Shown piece by piece: positions 27,615 through 36,756 of a stretch of DNA of 64,000 nt; positions within the stretch are counted from its first letter, which is position 1; every line of letters begins with the position of its first letter. Source of the DNA: Dyella sp. SG609 (GTDB taxonomy: Bacteria > Pseudomonadota > Gammaproteobacteria > Xanthomonadales > Rhodanobacteraceae). A program made the position numbers and the translations under genes. The stretch lies in NCBI RefSeq assembly GCF_012275375.1, contig NZ_JAAZQJ010000001.1, positions 434,001-498,000 on the forward strand. Reading direction: 5' to 3'. The notes below the pieces were generated by a model. The model was not told where the DNA came from. It saw only the letters and a program-made list of their open reading frames with translations, and searched no databases.

Positions 27615-27706
27615 GTAGGTTGGGGTGAGCCGCAGGCGAACCCCAACGATGCGATACGCTCTGCACTGGCCATGTTGGGGTTCGCCTACGGCTCACCCCA
27701 ACCTAC
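27615..27706. repeat. REP-like inverted-repeat pair, copy 2
   Basis: Two 33-nt arms, GTAGGTTGGGGTGAGCCGCA onward (27615-27647) and its complement (27674-27706), surround a 26-nt loop. The arms are related to 12564-12639. The element lies between convergent genes and could act as a bidirectional transcript end. Confidence 0.88.
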
Positions 27707-27733
27707 GCGGTGACGCGGTGACGCAGAGACGCA

Positions 27734-29239
27734 TCACGACATCGCCTCCGTCCCCGGCACCTCCGCCCACACCACCTGATTCCTTCCCGCGCGCTTCGCC
27801 GTGTATAGCGCCTTGTCCGCCGCGCCGAGCATTTCCTCGCCGTCCTCGTAACGCGCCAGCTCGCTCGAGGCGATCCCCGCGCTCACCGTGACGAAGCCGC
27901 GCACCCCGCGCACATGCAGGATGCGCAAGGCCTCGACCCGCCCGCGCAGCTTTTCCAGCAAGGCGCCGGCCGCATGCGGCATGTGGCCGCTCATCAGCAC
28001 CACGAACTCCTCGCCGCCGGCGCGCGCCAGCGTCACGCCGGTCATGGCGGCCGCTTCCCCCGCCAGCGCCTGCGCCACCGACGCCAGGCACTGGTCGCCG
28101 GCCAGATGCCCATAGGTATCGTTGAAGGCCTTGAAGTGATCGATGTCGAGCATCGCTATCGCCAGCGGCGTGCGGGACTGCCGCGCGCGCTCCCATTCGC
28201 GGTCGAAGGCGCGATAGAAGCCGCGGCGATTCAGCAGCTGGGTCAGGTCGTCGCGCAGGGCCGCGCGGCGCAGGCCGTGGTGCAGTCGCTTGAGTTCGTC
28301 CTCGGAGGACAGGTGCCGGCCCAGCATCAGGGCGGCGCGCAGCGCATACGAGGCGATGCCGGCGATCACCGCGCACGCCGCCAGCACGGGGCTGCGATGC
28401 AGATAGGCGAAAGCGAGCAGGCACAGCGCCAGGCTCAGCACGAAGGGACTGACGCTGCCGGCAAGGTGCCGTACGCGCGCCGGCGGCCGGTAGACGCGCA
28501 GCCAGTCGCCGTAGCGGCGGCTCAGCAGCAGGCCGATCGCGGCGAAGGGCACGCTCAGCAGCAGCTCCGGCACATACGACTCGCTGGAGAGCACGAAGCG
28601 GTTATGCGCCGCCGGCGCGAACAGCTCGATCCAGGCAAACGCGGTAAGCACCATGAAGAAGCGCCGCTCGTCGCGGCGGCGCGCGCCCAGCAGGCGCAGC
28701 GTGGCGAATATCGCCACGAACAGCCCCATGCCGTCGAACAGCCAGACGATGGCGCGGGCGTTGTCCGGCTGCGCTTCGGCGCCGGCCACCAGGGCGCGCA
28801 CCAGGCCGTAGAACATCAAGGCGATCAGGATCGCCAGCGCCGCATCTACCCATGCCGTCCAGCGGTAGGCGGGCAGCACCGGGTCGTAGGTCGCCGCGAG
28901 GGTGAGCAGCAGGCTGCCCATGCAGAAATAGAAGGTGGGATCGAAGGCCACCAGGGTGCCCTGGGGATTGACCAGCGAATCGGCGAACAGCAGCACGAAG
29001 GCCGCAGCCTGGCTGAGCAGCGCCGCCAGCAGCAGCGCCCACAGCGGCCGGTTGTGCGGCAGGCTCAGGCGCACGCGGCGCAGGCTCAGCAAGAGGGTGA
29101 AAGCGAGTATCGCCAGCACGCACGCGTAGCTCAGGCTCAGCACGTGCGGCGGTTCGAACACCAGCACGGCGAGCTGCGCCGCCAGCAGGGGCGCATAGAT
29201 ACGCGGAGCGAGAGCCTGCATCTTCATGGCGCGTCGCAT
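27734..29239 (-). CDS. Membrane-anchored diguanylate cyclase (GGDEF)
   Basis: The 501-residue protein has about eight to ten hydrophobic helices (residues about 12-315) with no recognised sensory domain. A C-terminal GGDEF domain (about 335-490) follows: DDLTQLLNRRGFYRAF, LAIAMLDIDHFKAFNDTYGH, and the active-site motif AGGEEF. The motif is intact, so c-di-GMP synthesis is likely. No RxxD inhibitory site is evident just before it. Several in-frame ATGs exist; 29239 was chosen because it keeps a short charged tail before helix 1, but 29227 or 29221 are possible. No EAL domain is present. Confidence 0.87.
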   Translation of the reverse strand: MRRAMKMQALAPRIYAPLLAAQLAVLVFEPPHVLSLSYACVLAILAFTLLLSLRRVRLSLPHNRPLWALLLAALLSQAAAFVLLFADSLVNPQGTLVAFDPTFYFCMGSLLLTLAATYDPVLPAYRWTAWVDAALAILIALMFYGLVRALVAGAEAQPDNARAIVWLFDGMGLFVAIFATLRLLGARRRDERRFFMVLTAFAWIELFAPAAHNRFVLSSESYVPELLLSVPFAAIGLLLSRRYGDWLRVYRPPARVRHLAGSVSPFVLSLALCLLAFAYLHRSPVLAACAVIAGIASYALRAALMLGRHLSSEDELKRLHHGLRRAALRDDLTQLLNRRGFYRAFDREWERARQSRTPLAIAMLDIDHFKAFNDTYGHLAGDQCLASVAQALAGEAAAMTGVTLARAGGEEFVVLMSGHMPHAAGALLEKLRGRVEALRILHVRGVRGFVTVSAGIASSELARYEDGEEMLGAADKALYTAKRAGRNQVVWAEVPGTEAMS

Positions 29240-29607
29240 GGGCGATGGGTGCGGCCACTTAAGCACGAATCCATGCGGGGTTGTACCGACTGTGCTGCGG
29301 TGAGGCCCGCGCCTACGCAATGACAGTCACGGAGCGCGCCGACGCGCGTTCGGACCGTACGGAGCACGCCGGCATCCGCCTACATACGCAGGCCCGGCGC
29401 CGCAGCAATCTATCCCTGCCCGGACCGGCTCCCCAGCAGGTGCGGGCCGCGGACGCCCGGGTTCTCCCCTCTGCCCCGGGCGCTCGCGGGTCCCCCCGTT
29501 CCGGGGGGACCGCTTTATTCGTCCGCAACGGAGCGCCGGCCATGCCACTCGCCAGATCTGTCCGCACGCCCGGCGAACCGGGCCACCGCAGGAAGCACCT
29601 GCCGCAG
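29240..29607. other. Spacer between diguanylate cyclase and histidine kinase
   Basis: No gene was found. It must hold the cyclase promoter. One strong hairpin, GGTCCCCCC (29489-29497) with GGGGGGACC (29503-29511), is followed on the plus strand by GCTTTATT. This orientation does not serve the minus-strand kinase transcript well. Confidence 0.4.
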
Positions 29608-31026
29608 CTAGCGCTCCCGCGCCGCCTCGTCGCCATGCAGCAGCAGGCTGACCCGCACATGCAGCCCCGTGCCGAAGCGCGAATCGAGCAGCTGGATATC
29701 CGCGCCATGCATTTGCGCCGCGCGCTGCACGATCGACAGCCCCAGGCCGTAGCCGTCGCCGCGCGTGCCCGGCTCGCGGTGGAAGCGCTCGAACAGCGCG
29801 GCGCGCCGTTCGGGCGGGATGCCCGGCCCGTTGTCGACGACGTCGATCACCGCCACCCGTCCGGCGCGGGACAGCGCCAGTTCCACCATGCCGCCGGAGG
29901 GCACGTGGCGCATCGCGTTCTCCAGCAGGTTGCGCAGCATGGCCCTGAGCGCCGCCTCGTCGCCGTGCACCACCAGGCGCGGCGGCAGCGGAGCCAGCAC
30001 CAGCTCGACCTGGCTGTGCGCGATCACCGAGACCATCTCGTCGATCACGTCGCCGGCCAGCGTCGCCAGATCGACCGGAGCCATGGCGCGGCGCCCTTCG
30101 CCCGACTCCAGCCGCGCCAGCGCCAGCAGCTGTTCGGTGCGGCGGGCCAGCGCGACCAGGCATTCGCGCGCATCGGCCAATGCGCTGTCGGCGGCGCCGG
30201 GTTCGCGGGCGCCGATCGCGGCGTCGAGGTTGATCATGGTGGAGGCCAGCGGCGTGCGCAGTTCGTGCGCGACGTCGGCGCTGAAGCGGCGCTCGCGTTC
30301 GAGCGCGTTCTCCAGGCGGCCGATCTGCTCGTTCAGCGCGTCCAGCAGCGGACGCAGCTCGGTCGGCGCGTTCTCCAGCGTCACCGGCGCATGGCTGCCC
30401 GGTTCGCGCCGCAGCAGGCGCCGGGCCAGCGTGTCCAGCGGCTTGAGGCCGCGCCGGATCGCCCAGCCCATCAGCAGGGCCAGCAGCGGCAGCGCGACGA
30501 ACAGCATCAGGCCGTACTGCACCCACAGCGCCTGGCTGATTTCGGTGCGGCTGTCGTAGCGCTCGGCGGTGCGGATCCATTCGCCGTCGCTGCCGCGCGG
30601 CAACTGGAACACGCGCCAGCGGCGCGTGCCGAAGGAGACATCGCGGAAGGCCTTGTCGTCCGCCCGCGGCGCGGGCATGCCGTCGAGATTGGCCGTGGTG
30701 GCCAGCACGCGCCCGTCGGCGGCGAATACCTGGTAGCCCACTTCCGGCTCGTAGGAATGGGTGCCCTTGCCGTGTGCGGCGGGCGTGCGCGAAGGCGTGG
30801 GCACCACCACGGGCCGTCCGTCCGGCGGCATGCCGCCGGTGCGCAGCAGCACGTCGAGCGTGCGCGCGGACTGGGCCAGGCGCCCGTCGAGCAGCTCGTG
30901 CACTTCCTTCAGCGTATAGCGGTAGCTGAGCGCGCCGAGCAGGAGCATCGCCGCGGCGAGGATGGCGATGACCATCCAGCGCAGGCGCGCGCGCAGGCTG
31001 GGAAAGCGCAGGGCCGATCCGCTCAT
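29608..31026 (-). CDS. Sensor histidine kinase (QseC/PmrB type)
   Basis: The 472-residue inner-membrane kinase has helix 1 at about 17-37, a periplasmic 2CSK_N-like segment (about 38-165), and helix 2 at about 170-190. A HAMP-like linker follows, then the H-box RRFSADVAHELRTPLAS (phospho-His). The ATPase motifs are NLLENAMRH (N-box), VVDNGPGIP (G1), FERFHRE (F) and GYGLGLSIV (G2). It lies 10 bp downstream of its response regulator on the same strand, so the two form one operon. The stimulus is unknown; QseC/PmrB relatives sense cations, antimicrobial peptides or metals. Confidence 0.92.
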   Translation of the reverse strand: MSGSALRFPSLRARLRWMVIAILAAAMLLLGALSYRYTLKEVHELLDGRLAQSARTLDVLLRTGGMPPDGRPVVVPTPSRTPAAHGKGTHSYEPEVGYQVFAADGRVLATTANLDGMPAPRADDKAFRDVSFGTRRWRVFQLPRGSDGEWIRTAERYDSRTEISQALWVQYGLMLFVALPLLALLMGWAIRRGLKPLDTLARRLLRREPGSHAPVTLENAPTELRPLLDALNEQIGRLENALERERRFSADVAHELRTPLASTMINLDAAIGAREPGAADSALADARECLVALARRTEQLLALARLESGEGRRAMAPVDLATLAGDVIDEMVSVIAHSQVELVLAPLPPRLVVHGDEAALRAMLRNLLENAMRHVPSGGMVELALSRAGRVAVIDVVDNGPGIPPERRAALFERFHREPGTRGDGYGLGLSIVQRAAQMHGADIQLLDSRFGTGLHVRVSLLLHGDEAARER

Positions 31027-31036
31027 CGCGCTGCGC

Positions 31037-31702
31037 TCATGGATGATCCAGCGGGATGGTGTAGCCGAAGCCGCGCACCGTCTTGATCGCGTCGAAGCTC
31101 AGCTTGCGGCGCAGGCCGTGGACCAGCACGTCGAGCGCGCCGGAGCCCACCTCGTTGTCCCAGCCGTACAGCGAGCTTTCCAGCTGCTCGCGGCGCACCA
31201 CGCGGCCGGCGCGTTCCATCAGGTATTGCAGCAGGGCGAATTCGCGGCGGCTGAGCTCCACTTTCTTGCCCTGGTAGGTGACTTCCACCGCCGCGGTGTT
31301 GAGCACCAGCGGGCCGACCTCGATGCGGTTGTCGGCCATGCCCTGGGCGCGGCGCGTGGTGGAGCGGATGCGCGCGGCCAGTTCGTCCAGGTGGAAGGGC
31401 TTGACCAGGTAGTCGTCGGCGCCGGCGTCCAGGCCGCGGATGCGCGATTCCAGGTCGTCGCGCGCGGTCATCACGATGATCGGCGTGCGCAGGCGGCGGC
31501 CGCGCGCTTCGGTGAGGATCTCGAAGCCGTCGCGGTTGGGCAGGCCCAGGTCGAGCAGGAGCAGGTCGACCGAGGGGTCGTTCACCGCGGCCATGGCCTC
31601 GCGGCCGTCGCGGATCCAGGTCAGCGTGTAGGCGAGCTGTTCGAGTGCCCGCTGGATGGCTTTGCCGAGGAGCGGATCGTCCTCGATAAGAAGTATGTGC
31701 AC
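31037..31702 (-). CDS. OmpR/QseB-family response regulator
   Basis: The 221-residue regulator has a receiver domain (MHILLIEDDPLLG acidic pocket, phospho-acceptor Asp51 in LLLLDLGLP, Thr/Lys switch in VMTARDD and LVKPFHLDE). Its winged-helix DNA-binding domain contains LSRREFALLQYLMERAGRVVRREQL and LDVLVHGLRRKL...VRGFGY. The start codon is GTG. It is the first gene of the two-component operon. Its promoter lies next to a large hairpin element (31822-32205). Confidence 0.93.
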   Translation of the reverse strand: MHILLIEDDPLLGKAIQRALEQLAYTLTWIRDGREAMAAVNDPSVDLLLLDLGLPNRDGFEILTEARGRRLRTPIIVMTARDDLESRIRGLDAGADDYLVKPFHLDELAARIRSTTRRAQGMADNRIEVGPLVLNTAAVEVTYQGKKVELSRREFALLQYLMERAGRVVRREQLESSLYGWDNEVGSGALDVLVHGLRRKLSFDAIKTVRGFGYTIPLDHP

Positions 31703-31821
31703 GGTGGCAACCAGGCTCGCGGGTGGCGTGGAGTATCCGGGAAAATGATCGGGTCGGTGTATTAGGGGCGGCTTAGCCGTGGGGTGGGGGCTTCAATGTG
31801 TGGGGGGGTGAGGCTGGGGTG

Positions 31822-32205
31822 TCTCGCCTTTGGCGAGGGTTTCGCCCCGCTGCCGCGGGGCGAGTTACTTTTTCTCTGCGTGCCCAGAGAAAAAGTAACC
31901 AAAAAGAGAGGGCACCCTGCTTGGCGCCCTCAGCAGCGCAGCTGCTGAGGGTCCGTGAGGGCTGGCCGGGCTTTTTGACAGGGCATCCATGCCCTGATCA
32001 AAAAGGCGGGGACATCGTGTCCCCGCCCCCCTGCGGGGGCCTTTTCGTCCAGCCCTCACCGCCGGCGCCAAGGGGACCCGGTAGATCAAGAGCAAAAGCG
32101 TGCAAGCGGAACGCCGCGGCTGCGCCGCGAGCTCTGCGCTGGATTTTCGCTCCGCCCGTCATTCCCCCTCTCCCCTCCGGGGAGAGGGTTGGGGTGAGGG
32201 GCCGG
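31822..32205 (-). repeat. Hairpin-rich intergenic element, subfamily B, copy 1
   Basis: About 384 bp between divergent genes, inverted relative to 41576-41956. Stacked hairpins include CGCCCCGC/GCGGGGCG and a 15-bp perfect stem GTTACTTTTTCTCTG / CAGAGAAAAAGTAAC. They continue with CTCAGCAGC/GCTGCTGAG, a long stem around CAGGGCAT/ATGCCCTG, GGCGGGGACA/TGTCCCCGCC, and an end hairpin CCCTCTCCCCTCCGGGGAGAGGG. It shares the GTTACTTT stem and the CTCTCCCC end module with subfamily A. The rest of the 31703-32359 gap shows no gene. Confidence 0.8.
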
Positions 32206-32359
32206 GGCTTGCCCAGCCGCTCACTGTTCGCAAACCAAAAGCCCTTTCCTTTACCCGAGATCAGCTACAAGATCGCCCCTTCACCTGGACGGCCATACCC
32301 CGAGCCACCACGCTATCCCCAGCAATTTCACCCCGAACGAGTGGCCCCGAGCCGCGTAC

Positions 32360-34750
32360 GTGACCGACATTCACCCCCTCAGCGGCTCCACCTCGAACAA
32401 GCCCGCCAGCGTCCGCCACCGGACGCTTCAGGGCCGCTGCTGGTCCGTGCTGCTGCTCGTCTGCGCCTTGCTCGCAATCAGCGCTGCGGTCTGTGCAAAC
32501 CCGGCCTTCGACTACCGCGTAGGCATCCGCCTCTACAGCGGCGACGACGGTCTGCCGCAGTCGCACGTGAACGCCATCGTCCAGGCCCGCGACGGTTATC
32601 TGTGGGTCGGCACCTTTGGCGGTCTGGCCCGTTTCGACGGCACCGCCTTCACCATCTTCCATGGCCGCTCGCGTTCGGGCTCGGGGCGCATCGATGCCCC
32701 GGCCAGCGATCGCATCACCGCGCTGCTCGAAAGCCGCGATGGAAATCTGTGGATCGGGACGGAAGACGCCGGATTGAGCATCCGCGACCGTTCCGGTTTC
32801 CGGCATCTGCCGGTCTGCGCCGCGAGCTGCCAGGTCAACGGGATGCTGCAGGCGGGGGATGGTGGGATCTGGGCGGCGACCAATGCGGGGTTGCTGAAGC
32901 TCGATCCGGTCAGCGGGGAGGTGCGCTGGAGCGAGCATTCCAGTCCGGTCGGCGACAACCAGCTGGTCATGGATCGGGCGGGGGCGCTGTTTGTCGGTGG
33001 CAATAACGGCTTGCACCGGGTCGAAGGCGGCGTGCTTCAGCACATTGCGTTGCCGGCGAACGACCACACAGTGTGGCTGCTGCGGCTGGATGGCGACAGC
33101 TTGCTGGTCGGCACGGAGACCGAGCTTTACCGCTATACGCCGGCCACGCAGCGCTGGCTGGCGCTGGGCGTGGCGCAGCCCAGGGATGCGGCGCAGGCGC
33201 CGGACGGGCGCTGGTGGGTGGCGCAGGCCACGGGTGGCGTGCTGGTGCAGGACGGACATGGTGGATGGCAGGAAGCGCCCGAGCTGTCGGTGCCGGGCGT
33301 GGCCAATCTCACCTGGGACAACGAGGGCAATCTGTGGGCCGGCAGCGGGCATAACGGTTTGCTCAAGGTGCGTGCGCCGCTGTTCGGGCTGGTAGGCGAG
33401 CGCAGGCTCGGTACCGCGATGGCTGGCCGTGCGATTGCCTACGATGGCGAGGGCGGGCTGTGGCTGGGCTCCGCCTGCGGCGGTCTCTTTCATTGGGAAG
33501 CCGATGGCCGCGCGCGAGCGGTGGCGATGCAGCCTGCGCTGAACAGTTCCTGCGTCTTCAGCCTGCTGCTGGATCGCCAGGGCCGCCTGTGGATCGGTAC
33601 CGCGAACGGGGAGCTGGGCCTGTTCGACAACGGCGCGGTGCGGCGGGTCGACACCTGGCCGAGCAAGGAGCCGGTCAATGTGTGGCAGCGCGACGACGGT
33701 GCTTATCTGGTCTCGACCGCTGGTTCGACGTTCGCGCTCGATATCGGCGCCGATGGACGCATCGTCCGCCGGCAATCCATCGACGCCCTGCGCGGCATGC
33801 GCATCGGCAGCGTGAGCAAGGCGCGGCGCGGCGGCTACTGGTTCGTGGGCGACCATGGCGCGTGGCGATTGCAGGGCGGGCAGGTCGCCGAGCATTGGAC
33901 GGTCGACGACGGACTGTCCTCGCGCTTTGCGCGCGCGCTGCACGAGGATGCCGACGGCAGCTTGTGGATCGGCACCTATGGCGGCGGCCTCAACCGCATC
34001 AAGGACGGCAAGATCCAGTACTACGACCGCAGCAACGGCCTGTTCGACGACACCGTGTCCTGCATCGAGGCCGACGGGCGCGGGCGCCTGTGGCTGGCGG
34101 GCAATCTCGGCGTCACGGTGCTGCCTTCACCCGCGCAGGCCGCCGCTTCGATCGAATCGGTGCGCTTCGCCGAGCGCGACGGCCTGATTCCCGCCGAAAT
34201 CAACGGCGGCGGTTCCGCCACCTGTTATCGCGACGGGCAGGGCCGGCTGTGGTTCTCCCTGGTATCGGGCTTCGGCGTGCTCGATCCGGCCAAGGTGCCG
34301 GGCGCCGAGCCGGCGCCGCCCACCTCGCACGTGGAATACGCGGCGGTGAACGGCCATGCGCTAGATCTTTCCGGTCCGCAGCTGGTGCTGCCGCCGTTCT
34401 CGCGCAACCTGGAAATCCGCTACACCGCGGTCAATCTCGGGCGCCCTCAGGAAACCCTGTTCCGCTTCCGCCTGGCCGGCGTGGACCGCGACTGGGTCGA
34501 TGCCGGGCAGAGCCGCAGCCTGCTGTATCCGGTGGTGCCGTGGGGCGTGCACCAGCTCGAGGTGCAGGCGCGCGTGGTGGGCGGGCCGTGGGTGTCGGCG
34601 CCGGCGGTGCTGACCATCGTGCACCCGCAGCCCTGGTATCAGCGGCCGTGGATCTGGACCCTGATCACCTTGCTCGGCCTGCTGGTGCTGGTCGCCGGCG
34701 GCCGTTCGGACGGGATCGGCGCAACGGCCTGGCGGCGCCTGCGCTCTTAG
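32360..34750 (+). CDS. Two-component-type beta-propeller sensor lacking its kinase domain
   Basis: The 796-residue protein has an N-terminal hydrophobic segment (about 28-46) and more than ten Reg_prop blades with repeating DGYLWVGTFGGLARFDG-like units. Examples are GNLWIGTEDAGLS, GRLWIGTANGELG and GSLWIGTYGGGLNRI. A Y_Y_Y domain (about 690-750) and one transmembrane helix (about 765-782) follow. In hybrid and classical sensors of this type, HisKA and ATPase domains come next; here only about 14 residues follow the helix. It therefore can sense in the periplasm but not phosphorylate. The convergent kinase ending at 34757 is a candidate partner. Start: GTG at 32360 with a weak RBS. Confidence 0.85.
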   Translation: MTDIHPLSGSTSNKPASVRHRTLQGRCWSVLLLVCALLAISAAVCANPAFDYRVGIRLYSGDDGLPQSHVNAIVQARDGYLWVGTFGGLARFDGTAFTIFHGRSRSGSGRIDAPASDRITALLESRDGNLWIGTEDAGLSIRDRSGFRHLPVCAASCQVNGMLQAGDGGIWAATNAGLLKLDPVSGEVRWSEHSSPVGDNQLVMDRAGALFVGGNNGLHRVEGGVLQHIALPANDHTVWLLRLDGDSLLVGTETELYRYTPATQRWLALGVAQPRDAAQAPDGRWWVAQATGGVLVQDGHGGWQEAPELSVPGVANLTWDNEGNLWAGSGHNGLLKVRAPLFGLVGERRLGTAMAGRAIAYDGEGGLWLGSACGGLFHWEADGRARAVAMQPALNSSCVFSLLLDRQGRLWIGTANGELGLFDNGAVRRVDTWPSKEPVNVWQRDDGAYLVSTAGSTFALDIGADGRIVRRQSIDALRGMRIGSVSKARRGGYWFVGDHGAWRLQGGQVAEHWTVDDGLSSRFARALHEDADGSLWIGTYGGGLNRIKDGKIQYYDRSNGLFDDTVSCIEADGRGRLWLAGNLGVTVLPSPAQAAASIESVRFAERDGLIPAEINGGGSATCYRDGQGRLWFSLVSGFGVLDPAKVPGAEPAPPTSHVEYAAVNGHALDLSGPQLVLPPFSRNLEIRYTAVNLGRPQETLFRFRLAGVDRDWVDAGQSRSLLYPVVPWGVHQLEVQARVVGGPWVSAPAVLTIVHPQPWYQRPWIWTLITLLGLLVLVAGGRSDGIGATAWRRLRS

Positions 34751-34756
34751 CGGCTT

Positions 34757-36097
34757 TCAGGCTTCCGCCGTCCCGCCGCCGGTCGGCGGCAGCCGTATCT
34801 CGATGCGCGTGCCGCGGCCGGGCTGGCTGTCCATGGCGATGCTGCCGCCGCAGTCGGCCACGAAGCGGTGCACGATGCTCAGCCCGATGCCGGTGCCTTC
34901 GCCGCGCGGCTTGGTGGTGAAGAATGGCGTGGACGCATGCGCGAGCACGTCCGGCGTCATGCCGACGCCGCCGTCCTCGATGCGGATCAGCGCATGCGTG
35001 CCGTCGACCTTGGCCGAGATGCTGAAATGCCCGCCCTGCGGCATGGCGTCGGAGGCGTTGCTGGCCAGGTTCAGCAGGGCCAGTTCCAGTTCGTCGCGAT
35101 CGGCCCGCACCAGCAGGTCGCCGGCGGAGATATCGAATTCCACCTTGATGCGCGGGTGGAACATCGCGGCGATCAGCGCGGACATTTCATCGATCGCCTC
35201 GCCCAGGTCGAACACCGCCATGTCGCGGCTCTGCGGGCGGCTGAAGCTGAGCAGGCGGCGGGTGAGGATGGTGCCGCGCCGGGCCGCGCGCTCGATGCGC
35301 GACAGCGCCATGTCCGGCCCGCCGTTCGAGGCGGGCGCGGCGACCAGGCCCAGGATCACGCTGAGGATATGGTTGAAGTCGTGGGCCACGCCGGTGGAGA
35401 GGCGGCCGATCGCTTCCATGCGCTGCGATTCCAGCAGCCGCGCATAGGCCTGGTCCTTCTCGTCCATGGTGCGCTGCAGTTCGCGGTAGGCGGCGTCCAG
35501 CTCGCGGCTGCGCGCGATGGCGCGCTGCGAGGAAAGAATCAGCCGGTCCAGGATGGTCGCCAGTACCAGGAAGTTCATGCCGGACAGGAACAGGCTGGAC
35601 CAGGTGTCCGCGCCGGCTACGGCATTCGTCGCGCCGTGCAGGTCGCTCCACGCACCCAGCAGCACCGACAGCACGCTGCCCAGCGCCACCCACCACACCG
35701 CGGCGCGGCCCAGCAGCAGGCCGGCCAGCAGCAGCGGCAGCAGGTGGATCATCAGCAGGTCCGGCTGCGCCTGCAGTCCGTAGACGGCGTAGTTGATGCC
35801 GATCAGCAGCAGGCTGCCGATCACCGTGAGGCTGGCCGACCCGCGGTAATAGCCCGCGCGTGCCAGCGCGAAGCAGACCCATGCGTAGGCGCCGATCGCC
35901 ATCGCGGTCCAGGCATCCTGGGGTTGCGCGGCATCGGCATGGCGATGCGCGGCGATGGCGGCGATCGAGGCCACCGTGCCGACCGCGGCGAGAATCGCCT
36001 GCAGCATCCGGTCGCTGCGCGGTTCGGCGGCGGGGAAGGGCAGCGGCCGCCGATGCGTGAAGGACTGCAGCGGATTCGAGGAGGCTTCGGTGGACAT
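34757..36097 (-). CDS. Membrane histidine kinase with HisKA and ATPase domains
   Basis: The 446-residue protein has about five to six N-terminal membrane helices (about 30-190) and a coiled-coil-like linker (SRELDAAYRELQRTMDEKDQAY). The H-box is GVAHDFNHILSVILG; the DFN form is common in kinases acting on separate receivers. ATPase motifs are NLASNASDAM, IEDGGVGM, FFTTKPRGEGTGIGLSIV. No receiver is attached and no response regulator is adjacent. Start 36097 begins MSTEASS; 36160 is an alternative in the same frame. It converges on the kinase-less propeller sensor, with six bases between stops. Confidence 0.87.
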   Translation of the reverse strand: MSTEASSNPLQSFTHRRPLPFPAAEPRSDRMLQAILAAVGTVASIAAIAAHRHADAAQPQDAWTAMAIGAYAWVCFALARAGYYRGSASLTVIGSLLLIGINYAVYGLQAQPDLLMIHLLPLLLAGLLLGRAAVWWVALGSVLSVLLGAWSDLHGATNAVAGADTWSSLFLSGMNFLVLATILDRLILSSQRAIARSRELDAAYRELQRTMDEKDQAYARLLESQRMEAIGRLSTGVAHDFNHILSVILGLVAAPASNGGPDMALSRIERAARRGTILTRRLLSFSRPQSRDMAVFDLGEAIDEMSALIAAMFHPRIKVEFDISAGDLLVRADRDELELALLNLASNASDAMPQGGHFSISAKVDGTHALIRIEDGGVGMTPDVLAHASTPFFTTKPRGEGTGIGLSIVHRFVADCGGSIAMDSQPGRGTRIEIRLPPTGGGTAEA

Positions 36098-36756
36098 GGC
36101 AACCGGGTCGACAGGTGAAAGGGGTGGTGATGCCACGGCGGATACAAGGATCAGGTGCATCGATCTGCGCCGCTGCCTTGTGCCGGACACGCATTGTAGG
36201 ACGCCCGATGCGCAAGCCCGGCTTCGCACTTTATCCGTGACATCGGCTTCACACCCGAGCGTTGTAGTCTCCGGGCGTTTTCAGGGGGCTGAATCCACGA
36301 TTTCCGCAACAAAAGCATGCCGGCGTCCGTAGGTATCCGCGGCGCCCCCATGCGGCTGTCGCCCCCGTGCTGTGGTGGTCTTGAGGCACCTCGGGGAGTC
36401 CAGCCGGCTCGCCCGTCCATGCGTCGACGTTGGCTGGAGCACATCACTTCAAAGCGTAGTGGGGCGGACCGGCAGATCGGTCCAGGGAGCGCTCTATGAA
36501 AGACACCGTTCGCCTGCGGGCAGCCGTTCCGCGTATTCCACAGCGGATCGAAGCGGCCGTTCTGCGCAGCCATGCCGAATGGGGCAACACGGAATAGCTC
36601 CATCCATCCGCGAGGCGGTGCAGTGCACCTGCCTCGACACGCATGCATCGACCGGCAAGCGTTTCATTTTCTTTTTATTGCGGTAACGACGGAAGCGGCG
36701 CACGGCCGGGCCGGCTCGTGTCGCGCGCCTCCATTCTTCAGACAGGGGGAATCGTC
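36098..36756. other. 659-bp spacer before the decarboxylase operon
   Basis: No convincing gene. An AT-rich stretch (GTTTCATTTTCTTTTTATTG, about 36660-36679), some 80-100 bp upstream of the decarboxylase start, is the best promoter candidate. A 33-codon frame at 36496-36597 has an AGGGAG leader but no recognisable product. Confidence 0.4.

Noticed and set aside
36496-36597. 33-codon frame before the decarboxylase operon
   Set aside because: AGGGAG precedes it, but length and composition give no support; kept only as a note.
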